Positions 1-5,811 of a stretch of DNA of 11,369 bases are shown here, one piece after another (positions within the stretch are counted from its first letter, which is position 1; the number at the start of each line of letters is the position of its first letter). Source of the DNA: UBA2588 sp002339805 (GTDB taxonomy: Bacteria > Chloroflexota > Dehalococcoidia > Lucifugimonadales > UBA3495); contig JBJKVO010000007.1 in the NCBI GenBank assembly GCA_045562555.1, forward strand, positions 1-11,369, read 5' to 3'. Both the position numbers and the translations under genes were made by a program. Under the pieces are notes generated by a model, which saw only the letters and a program-made list of their open reading frames with translations, had not been told where the DNA came from and ran no database searches.

Positions 1-477
1 AAATTATTCTTAGCTAATGGAATGAATGCCGAGAGCCTTTTAGACAATATTGAAGAAGAGCGAGCAACCAGTAACGCCTTTAACAAACTTTTCCAAGGGT
101 TTAGCGGACTAGGATTAATTGTTGGAGTCGCGGCAATAGGAGTTCTATCAGTAAGAGCTGTAGTTGAACGAAGGCAATCAATAGGAGTGCTCAGAGCAAT
201 CGGATTTAGATCAAGTATGATACGAACTCAATTTCTAATTGAATCATCATTTATAACTATATTAGGAATATTTGTTGGCATATGTTTAGGAATATTACAA
301 TCATGGTTAATATTCTTAGAAATCTCGAAAGAATTAGAAGGGGCTACCTTCAGTGTACCTATAGGAGAAGTCGGAATATTGATAGCGGCAACTGTGATAG
401 CATCTATATTAGCTAGTGTTATACCTGCTAATGAAGCTAGTAAAATTTATCCAGCAGAAGCATTAAGATACGAGTAA
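1..477 (+). CDS. ABC transporter permease, FtsX/MacB-type, C-terminal part (5' truncated by window edge)
   Basis: The reading frame is open from base 1 without a stop, so the gene begins before the window and the ATG at 22 is internal. About 158 residues are visible. Three hydrophobic segments are seen: one around GLGLIVGVAAIGVLSV, one around FITILGIFVGICLGILQSW and one around VGILIAATVIASILASV, matching the last three helices of an FtsX-like permease domain. Between the first two lies ERRQSIGVLRAIGF, the conserved cytoplasmic loop of this family ('ERR.EIGvLRAiG'), and the end ANEASKIYPAEALRYE matches the usual 'P...A.k..P.eALR.E' C-terminus. Such permeases pair with an ATPase to move lipoproteins, peptides or drugs, or to act mechanically; the partner would lie upstream, outside the window. 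The next gene follows after 19 nt and could be co-transcribed, although a functional link is not obvious. Confidence 0.9.
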   Translation, partial: KLFLANGMNAESLLDNIEEERATSNAFNKLFQGFSGLGLIVGVAAIGVLSVRAVVERRQSIGVLRAIGFRSSMIRTQFLIESSFITILGIFVGICLGILQSWLIFLEISKELEGATFSVPIGEVGILIAATVIASILASVIPANEASKIYPAEALRYE

Positions 478-496
478 AATCCTATCCAGGAATAAA

Positions 497-1567
497 ATGG
501 GTACCAATTATCAAAATGAAAGAGTTTATGGGGCAAGAGTATCAGACGCTTGGAAATATCGCGGGCTAAAAACTGTAATCCTAGAAAATAAACATATTCG
601 CATACAGATACTTTCAGACAAAGGCGCTGATATCTCAAGTTTTGTTCATAAAGCAACGGATACAGAATTTATGTTCAAGACTCCTTGGGGGATTAGAAAT
701 CCATCCCTCACAGTTCCTTCAACCGGTACCGCATCGTCAGTATGGCTAGACTTCTATGAAGGTGGATGGCAATCCGTCATCCCACACGGTGGCCATCCTA
801 GAACTTATTTTGGAGGAGACTTTGGACTTCATGGAGATGTAAATAACATTCCTTGGGATACAAAGATAATCACAGATTCTCCTGAAATATGTGAAATAGA
901 ATTTACAGGCCGAAGCATAAGAAGCCCATTTGAAATCAAAAAGACAATCTCTTTGAAATCAGATGATTCCTTTATAGAAATAAATCAGGAAGTAACTAAT
1001 TACGCAGAAGAAGATCTAAACGTAGTTTGGCTAGAACATATTGCTATCGGAGGATCTTTTTTAGCTGAAAATTGCACGTTAACAGTTCCTGACTGTAATG
1101 TCATTACCCGCCCTCAAGAAGTTGATAAATCATCAAAATTCAAACCTGGATTTTCTGGTAAATGGCCAATGGTGGACATGCAAAATGGATCTCAATCTGA
1201 CCTTAGGGTAATTCCAGGTAAATCAGATAGGTCTTTAGACATGGCATACCTAACAGATTTAACAGAAGGTTGGTACGCAGTAACTAACAATGAATTAAAC
1301 CTTTCGTGGGGAGTCGAATTTCCAAAGGATTTATTTCAATATCTACAATACTGGAGGCTTTTTGGCGGCGGATTTGGATATCCTTGGTACGGCAGATGCT
1401 ACACAGCTGGGCTAGAACCTTGTACAAGTTGGCATGAAAGCGGTAAAGATCAATCAGAAAGTGATTCAGCCTATCCAGTTAAAGCAGGTGAAACAATATC
1501 TGCAAATATAAAAGCTGGAATTATAGAAAACTATAACCTCAAAGAAAAGCTTAATCCGTTCAAGTAA
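497..1567 (+). CDS. Aldose 1-epimerase-like (galactose mutarotase fold) protein, DUF4432-type
   Basis: A 356-residue soluble protein with no signal peptide. The start ATG has a short Shine-Dalgarno-like ccagga at 486-491. The pattern is that of the galactose-mutarotase-like beta-sandwich: a strand pattern in residues 30-55 ending in DKGADISSF ('kGa.i.sl'), GLHGD around H112, LEHIAIGG around H181 and GLEPCTSW around E307. In the mutarotase family two histidines and one glutamate do the acid-base chemistry, and H112, H181 and E307 are natural candidates here by position; that assignment is my inference. Length fits DUF4432 proteins (about 330-370). Likely role: interconverting anomers of, or binding, an unidentified sugar. 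The gene converges with a minus-strand operon containing an acid-sugar-type dehydratase, so a link to carbohydrate breakdown is plausible. The fold assignment is fairly sure, the substrate unknown. Confidence 0.82.
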   Translation: MGTNYQNERVYGARVSDAWKYRGLKTVILENKHIRIQILSDKGADISSFVHKATDTEFMFKTPWGIRNPSLTVPSTGTASSVWLDFYEGGWQSVIPHGGHPRTYFGGDFGLHGDVNNIPWDTKIITDSPEICEIEFTGRSIRSPFEIKKTISLKSDDSFIEINQEVTNYAEEDLNVVWLEHIAIGGSFLAENCTLTVPDCNVITRPQEVDKSSKFKPGFSGKWPMVDMQNGSQSDLRVIPGKSDRSLDMAYLTDLTEGWYAVTNNELNLSWGVEFPKDLFQYLQYWRLFGGGFGYPWYGRCYTAGLEPCTSWHESGKDQSESDSAYPVKAGETISANIKAGIIENYNLKEKLNPFK

Positions 1568-1573
1568 GATAGG

Positions 1574-1591
1574 TTTGAGTGTACACTCAAA
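1574..1591. repeat. 18-bp perfect palindrome between convergent genes
   Basis: TTTGAGTGTACACTCAAA is its own reverse complement over all 18 bases. It lies 7 nt after the stop of the mutarotase-like gene and covers the TGA stop (1587-1589) of the minus-strand 39-residue ORF. As RNA it could fold into a 7-bp stem with a GTAC loop in either direction, so it may be a weak bidirectional terminator, but no U-run follows on either strand. The uninterrupted symmetry would also suit a dimeric DNA-binding protein. Function is unproven. Confidence 0.5.
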
Positions 1592-1706
1592 TCAATTTAC
1601 AAATAGCTAATCCAAACATAGTCCCAAAAGCTATAGCACCTGCATATGACGCAATATCTTTAATAAACATCTTGTCATACCAATTATCTTGTTGCTTACC
1701 TTCCAT
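1587..1706 (-). CDS. Small single-helix membrane protein (39 aa), translationally coupled to the upstream gene
   Basis: A short ORF reading MEGKQQDNWYDKMF at its start and ending at TGA. Residues 1-17 are polar and charged; residues 18-36 (IASYAGAIAFGTMFGLAIC) form one likely membrane helix with small residues spaced four apart (A24, G28, G32), a pattern often used for helix packing. The ATG overlaps the TAA of the 118-residue gene as TAATG. It is preceded by GAGGAG (1713-1718 in plus coordinates) six bases before the ATG, the best ribosome-binding site in the window, which sits inside the end of the upstream gene. Coupling plus helix pattern suggests a partner subunit of the four-helix protein. 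I do not recognise a family and assign no activity. Shortness is the main doubt. Confidence 0.72.
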   Translation of the reverse strand: MEGKQQDNWYDKMFIKDIASYAGAIAFGTMFGLAICKLI

Positions 1707-2062
1707 TAATTTCTCCTCGCGTCAATAAAACTCTTTACAAAGAATATTACAGCCAAAGCACACGTTGCACTCATGATTAACACTCGTATAAGGCCAACTC
1801 CACCTGTATCAATTGATTTAGGTAGCCTCATTCCAAGGAGAGATAATAATAGAATTAGAGTTAATCCCACAGCAATATGGGCAACCACTTTATTTAATTC
1901 AGGTTTCTTATTAGATATAAATACACATCCCAAGATTATGATTCCAAAAATAACCGGAATTAAAGCAGTTGGAGAAGTAACATCCAAGTAACCCCATAAA
2001 CCTATGACAATAAGAGTTACTGAATTTAATAAATTAGCTTTTGTCGGACTCATTTTATACAC
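1706..2062 (-). CDS. Conserved-type four-helix membrane protein of unknown function
   Basis: 118 residues with four predicted membrane helices near residues 11-28, 33-50, 59-80 and 90-113 and a basic tail (DARRN). No enzymatic motif is visible. The frame opens at GTG 2062, which has AGGA at 2068-2071 with 5 nt spacing; an ATG three codons later (2053, protein starting MSPTKAN) is an alternative but is 14 nt from that site. The segment SPTALIPVIFG looks like a conserved feature of small integral membrane proteins I have seen only as hypothetical in marine bacteria, so I give no name. It follows dehydratase 1 on the same strand after 99 nt and overlaps the start of the 39-residue protein by one base, so the two small membrane proteins are probably made together. 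Transporter accessory subunit is one guess, unsupported by motifs. Confidence 0.75.
   Translation of the reverse strand: MYKMSPTKANLLNSVTLIVIGLWGYLDVTSPTALIPVIFGIIILGCVFISNKKPELNKVVAHIAVGLTLILLLSLLGMRLPKSIDTGGVGLIRVLIMSATCALAVIFFVKSFIDARRN
1713..1718 (-). promoter_or_regulatory. Strong Shine-Dalgarno (GAGGAG) for the 39-aa ORF
   Basis: On the minus strand GAGGAG lies within the last codons of the 118-residue gene, with six bases to the ATG at 1706. It is longer and better spaced than the ribosome-binding sites of most genes here and is the main reason to believe the small ORF is translated. Confidence 0.75.
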
Positions 2063-2108
2063 ACGTATCCTAATTAGTTATTTTCATTATTTCTTATTCT
2101 ATCTTCTT

Positions 2109-2128
2109 TGAATATATTTAGATATTCA
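2109..2128. repeat. Inverted repeat TGAATAT-N6-ATATTCA in the gap downstream of dehydratase 1
   Basis: Seven-base arms (2109-2115 and 2122-2128) flank ATTTAG. The element lies in the 99-nt gap between dehydratase 1 and the 118-residue gene, upstream of the latter. It could be a weak hairpin or an operator; in AT-rich DNA it could also be chance. Confidence 0.3.
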
Positions 2129-2161
2129 TTATCAGCTTGAAAAGACTTAAAACTGATCACA

Positions 2162-3280
2162 CTAGTCAATTTTATATCTATTCAATAAATCCATATTCAG
2201 TTCAAATCCAATACCTGGTCGATCAGGCACAGTAACATAACCATCATTATCTGGTGCCATTCTAGGCAAAAACATTTCTGCCCTCAATGGATCTACTGCC
2301 ACAGGATAATATTCTAGAAATATCCCATGAGGTATAGCAGCCGCTAGGGGCAACTGCAGCTCTTGGCATCCATGAGGAGCTATCTTAACTCCTTTGCCTA
2401 AAGCTAAGTCTGTTACTTCTTTAGCAACGTCATATCCTGGGCAAATAGTTACATCTACATTTAAAATATCTGCTCCTGAGTGATCTAGTAAAGTTTCAAA
2501 GTGTGCTAAATGATATCCATTTTCACCGGTTGCTATATTAACCTTCGAATTCTTTTTTAAGGTCCCATGCTCTTTATATCTATGAATAGGCATTGGTTCC
2601 TCAAACCAAAAAACATCAAATTTCTCCAATTCAGTAGCAAACTCTAAAGAAGTTTCTAAGTCTAAGGCACAATTTGCATCAACCATCAAAACAATATCAT
2701 CACCTATCGCATCTCTTGCCGCCTCAACTCTTTTCATATCTCCAATAACACCTTCTTTAGGATCTCCTATCTTAATTTTGACAGCACCTGCATGCATTTC
2801 ATTAACATTAAAAAGAACTTCCTCTTGTAGCTCTTTTAAGCCTTTCCCTTCTGCATAATATCCACCTGCAATATATGTTTTAATTCGATCTTGATGGCCA
2901 CCTAGAAGTTGGTGTACAGATTTCCCTAAAACCTTACCTTTAATATCCCAACAAGCAATATTAATTGCTGCTAACACCTGTGTATTAACACCTCCAGGGC
3001 CTAAAATCTTAATAAGTTTTTGGCCTAAATCGTCAGCTATAGCCTTTGTATCTAAAGGGTCTCTTCCAATAAGCAATGTCTTAAAATATTCAACAAAAGG
3101 CGGAAAAACTGTCAATGGTCTCTCAGCAGCTGTACCCCCATTCCACCCATACCCTGTTATTCCTTCATCTGTCTCAACCGTAACTTTATGCAACCTGCCA
3201 GGACCATAAAAATGTCCTCCATTCCATATTCCTGGGCGTTCCCACTGAAAAACTTCACTTTTTACATCTACTATTTTCAT
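2162..3280 (-). CDS. Enolase-superfamily (mandelate racemase/muconate lactonizing) dehydratase-like enzyme 1
   Basis: A 372-residue protein of full family length. The N-terminal capping domain covers about residues 1-125 and the barrel the rest. Catalytic elements are all present: K168-I-K170 (the KxK motif at the end of barrel strand 2), metal ligands D201 (VDAN), E227 (FEEP) and E253 (TGEN), and the D276/H303 pair (NVDVT and APHG). This set defines the mandelate-racemase subgroup, whose acid-sugar dehydratases remove a proton alpha to a carboxylate with Mg2+ and eliminate water; racemases share it. Substrate is not readable. The ATG is preceded by AAGGTG (3285-3290). The start region faces the monooxygenase gene across 75 nt, which likely holds divergent promoters, and the two small membrane proteins follow downstream. 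It is a clear paralogue of the enzyme at 8759-9859. Confidence 0.93.
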   Translation of the reverse strand: MKIVDVKSEVFQWERPGIWNGGHFYGPGRLHKVTVETDEGITGYGWNGGTAAERPLTVFPPFVEYFKTLLIGRDPLDTKAIADDLGQKLIKILGPGGVNTQVLAAINIACWDIKGKVLGKSVHQLLGGHQDRIKTYIAGGYYAEGKGLKELQEEVLFNVNEMHAGAVKIKIGDPKEGVIGDMKRVEAARDAIGDDIVLMVDANCALDLETSLEFATELEKFDVFWFEEPMPIHRYKEHGTLKKNSKVNIATGENGYHLAHFETLLDHSGADILNVDVTICPGYDVAKEVTDLALGKGVKIAPHGCQELQLPLAAAIPHGIFLEYYPVAVDPLRAEMFLPRMAPDNDGYVTVPDRPGIGFELNMDLLNRYKID

Positions 3281-3303
3281 AAAACACCTTTATATTTAAA
3301 ACA

Positions 3304-3320
3304 AAACTCAAAGAGAGTTT
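3304..3320. repeat. Inverted repeat AAACTC-N5-GAGTTT in a divergent promoter region
   Basis: Six-base arms (3304-3309 and 3315-3320) around AAAGA, located 24 nt upstream of the dehydratase 1 start and 36 nt upstream of the monooxygenase start. It contains ACTCAAA, the half-site of the palindrome at 1574-1591, which may be coincidence. Possible operator. Confidence 0.3.
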
Positions 3321-3329
3321 ATCATTATC

Positions 3330-3344
3330 TAATATCTGATATTA
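3330..3344. promoter_or_regulatory. 15-bp palindrome TAATATC-T-GATATTA, candidate operator
   Basis: Perfect seven-base arms around a single central T, in the 75-nt gap between the divergent dehydratase 1 and monooxygenase genes and ending 11 nt before the monooxygenase ATG. Its position would let a bound dimer block the monooxygenase start. No regulator gene is in the window, and the AT-rich composition weakens the case. Confidence 0.35.
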
Positions 3345-3355
3345 TTTCTAAAGAG

Positions 3356-4402
3356 ATGGTAAATATTAACGAAATTACATTAAGTATTGTTGATCAATCT
3401 CCCGTCAGAAAGGGAGGTACAGCCAAAGACGCTCTTGAAGAATCAATAGAATTAGCAATATTTGCTGAATCTATTGGGTATGAGCGCTACTGGGTATCTG
3501 AGCATCACAATTCTAGTTCTTTTTCTGGAACGAGCCCTGAAATATTAATTGGTCAAATTGCTGCTAAAACGACATCCATACGAGTGGGCAGTGGAGGAGT
3601 AATGCTAAGTCACTATTCAGCATTAAAAGTAGCCGAACAATTTAGCATTCTTGATTCCTTGTACCCTAATAGAATTGATCTTGGCCTAGGAAGAGCCCCT
3701 GGAAGTGATCCTCGGACCGCTGCTGCTCTAACTTATCCTAGACCAACCATGGACGTACGGAGCGACTATCCTCAAATGATAAAAGATGTGGCAGGATTCT
3801 TGGAGAGTAACTTAGAAGAAACAAATCCTTTATCAGGAATAAAGGCACACCCTGGTGGAATAAAGGAATCTAGTCCTGAAATATGGCTTTTAGGGTCTAG
3901 CGATTATAGCGCAAGACTTGCAGCAGACCTAGGACTACCATTTAGTTTCGCAGATTTTTTTGGAAACACATCAGAATATGGTCCACAAATCGTCGAATTA
4001 TATAGATCAAACTTTAAAGCTTCAGAATACTTGGATGAACCTCAAGTAAACGTTAGTTTACAAGTAATGTGTGCACCTACTGAAGAAGAAGCAAAACTTA
4101 TTGGATTATCAAGAAGCCTAAATAAGATATTTATGAGATTAGGAATATCTACAAATGGATTCCTTCCTCCTGAAGAGGCAGCTGCATGGCCATTAGATGA
4201 TCATGCCCGAGCATATATGGAGTATGAAACTAAAAGTTGGATTGACGGCAACCCAGAACAGGTTAAAGATGGAATAATGAAAGCTGCAGAAAAATATCAG
4301 ACAGGTGACATTGGGGTTGTTTCAAACTGCTATTCATTTGAAAGCCGTAAAAAATCTTATGAATTAGTTGCTTCTTGTTTTAGTCCTGTATCTACAACTT
4401 AA
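3356..4402 (+). CDS. Luciferase-like flavin monooxygenase (LLM family)
   Basis: 348 residues when started at ATG 3356. The frame remains open upstream to 3188, but that part lies antisense to dehydratase 1 and looks non-coding, while ITLSIVDQSPV right after this ATG is the usual N-terminus (first beta strand) of the MsnO8-like LLM group. Other family marks: YWVSEHHN at residues 45-52 (flavin pocket region), the conserved SGGVMLSHYSALKVAEQF around 79-96, and GLGRAPGSDP at 110-119, which binds the flavin phosphate. Members are FMN-dependent oxidoreductases using reduced flavin and oxygen, or F420 in some lineages, to oxidise or cleave organic molecules, including C-S bonds. The site before the ATG (AAAGAG) abuts it, so initiation may be weak or leaderless. 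Stop codons overlap with the convergent transporter gene. Substrate unknown. Confidence 0.9.
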   Translation: MVNINEITLSIVDQSPVRKGGTAKDALEESIELAIFAESIGYERYWVSEHHNSSSFSGTSPEILIGQIAAKTTSIRVGSGGVMLSHYSALKVAEQFSILDSLYPNRIDLGLGRAPGSDPRTAAALTYPRPTMDVRSDYPQMIKDVAGFLESNLEETNPLSGIKAHPGGIKESSPEIWLLGSSDYSARLAADLGLPFSFADFFGNTSEYGPQIVELYRSNFKASEYLDEPQVNVSLQVMCAPTEEEAKLIGLSRSLNKIFMRLGISTNGFLPPEEAAAWPLDDHARAYMEYETKSWIDGNPEQVKDGIMKAAEKYQTGDIGVVSNCYSFESRKKSYELVASCFSPVSTT

Positions 4403-5709
4403 GCACGGAATTTATTTGTACGAATAGGGTCAGGTGGCCTAGTTGCAAATAAGAAAAGTATTGATCCTAAGAAAGCACAAACTGCCAATCCCAGAAACCC
4501 TACCGAATAGCTCCCCGTTACATCTCTCATGTATCCAGCAAATAACGGACCTATAACCATCATAAAATTCATAGGTAGTGCCCCTACTCCCATAATTTTC
4601 CCGAAATTAGCTCTTCCAAAATAATCTCCTCTAATAGAAGATGCTAAAGGATTCCTGCCTCCAAACCCAATACCAAATAAAGCTGCAAATATGTAAGCAA
4701 CAAAAAGTGATGTTGGACCTAAAACTAATACAAGAACAGCAATTGTTAAACACATACTAAACAACATGAGTGCAACATTTTTACGGATTTTGTCACCTAT
4801 GTATCCTCCTATCACCTGAAATACCATAGTCACTCCCGTGTAAGCAGTCACTACAAACGATGCGGTTTGGAGCGAATATGATTTATCGGTCATCATTGGA
4901 GCTAAATGAAGCATAAATGTTACGAGTACCATAGCTGTTAACCCGTGCCCTAAACTTATTAACCAAAAGGCCCTAGTTTTTAAGGCTTCCCGAACTGTGA
5001 AGTCAATTGACGCATTCGCTGATTTATTTGGTTTGCCATCTTTATCTGCATCCCCATATGGCAATATCCCATATTCCTCAGGTTTATTCCTTATCAATCT
5101 AGTTAAAGGAAAAGACATAATTATGACAAATATTCCTAATACCAAAGCGGTAATGCTCCACCCGGGACGACTAGAAACATCTGGGTCAATTAACCAAGCA
5201 AGTATAGGTACAATAGCCATAGGGCCAACTCTAGCAAATGAATTTGCAAAACCTATTGCCAAAGATCTGTTCTTGGAAAACCAATTGGTTATCAAAGTAT
5301 TTAATGCAAGCCATCCCCCAATACCCTGACCAAATGAAATAACCAAATACGCAAAATAAAAGGTCAAAAGATTATTAACCTGACTAAAAAGCACCCATCC
5401 TAATCCAGTAGTTAACAATCCGATAAAAACCATCCTACGAACGCCATATTTATCAACTAGATAGCCTTCTATAGGTCCTAATATGCCTCCCTCTATACGC
5501 GTAAAAGATAAGGCAAGTGACAACTGGAACCTAGTCCATCCAAATGATCTTTCTAGTGCAACTGCCCATATACCCATCGCGTGAAATAATGGGCTAGTTC
5601 CAATCCACAAAATCACACCAAAAAGAAGACACAAATACCATCCATAAAATAGCTTACCTTTTAAGGCGTGTGATAAAGTGGTGGAACTTGACTGAATTAA
5701 AGAACTCAA
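4399..5709 (-). CDS. MFS transporter, monocarboxylate/oxalate-formate antiporter-like
   Basis: 436 residues with about 12 hydrophobic segments. Motif A of the major facilitator family appears as GYLVDKYGVRR at residues 82-92, with a degenerate repeat GGYIGDKIRK at 301-310 in the second half. The central loop contains RNKPEEYGILPYGD (207-220), closely resembling the 'R.kPE.yGllPDG' loop of the MCT/OFA type, so small organic anions are likely cargo; this is inference. The only usual start codon available is TTG at 5709: a stop lies eight codons upstream in frame, and the next internal Met (45) would remove the first helix. No Shine-Dalgarno is visible. The stop overlaps the stop of the monooxygenase gene within TTAA at 4399-4402. 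It is divergent from the sulfatase gene across 102 nt. Confidence 0.9.
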   Translation of the reverse strand: MSSLIQSSSTTLSHALKGKLFYGWYLCLLFGVILWIGTSPLFHAMGIWAVALERSFGWTRFQLSLALSFTRIEGGILGPIEGYLVDKYGVRRMVFIGLLTTGLGWVLFSQVNNLLTFYFAYLVISFGQGIGGWLALNTLITNWFSKNRSLAIGFANSFARVGPMAIVPILAWLIDPDVSSRPGWSITALVLGIFVIIMSFPLTRLIRNKPEEYGILPYGDADKDGKPNKSANASIDFTVREALKTRAFWLISLGHGLTAMVLVTFMLHLAPMMTDKSYSLQTASFVVTAYTGVTMVFQVIGGYIGDKIRKNVALMLFSMCLTIAVLVLVLGPTSLFVAYIFAALFGIGFGGRNPLASSIRGDYFGRANFGKIMGVGALPMNFMMVIGPLFAGYMRDVTGSYSVGFLGLAVCAFLGSILFLFATRPPDPIRTNKFRA

Positions 5710-5734
5710 GATAAATTTAGCGCCAGTGAATTAC

Positions 5735-5750
5735 ATGAATACATATTCAT
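5735..5750. promoter_or_regulatory. Inverted repeat ATGAATA-CA-TATTCAT, candidate operator between transporter and sulfatase
   Basis: Perfect seven-base arms (5735-5741, 5744-5750) with a two-base centre, in the 102-nt divergent gap. It lies 26 nt before the transporter TTG and 61 nt before the sulfatase ATG, a suitable place for one regulator to act on both. Its arms share TGAATA/TATTCA with the repeat at 2109-2128. The rest of the gap is AT-rich with no promoter I can call. Confidence 0.35.
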
Positions 5751-5801
5751 TAATAATAGAACATTAAAAAAATTCAATCTAGCAAATTTTACAATTAAAA
5801 A

Positions 5802-5807
5802 AGAGGA
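5802..5807 (+). promoter_or_regulatory. Shine-Dalgarno (AGAGGA) of the sulfatase gene
   Basis: AGAGGA lies four bases before the ATG at 5812 and fixes the start, which gives a protein without a signal peptide. Confidence 0.6.
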
Positions 5808-5811
5808 AACT

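Noticed and set aside
1773..1991. Plus-strand ORF of 72 codons opposite the 118-residue membrane protein
   Set aside because: The minus strand has a clear helix pattern and translational coupling; this frame shows neither.
3188..3355. Upstream extension of the monooxygenase frame to an ATG at 3188
   Set aside because: It runs antisense through the start of dehydratase 1, encodes no family-like sequence, and the conserved N-terminus (ITLSIVDQSPV) begins just after ATG 3356.
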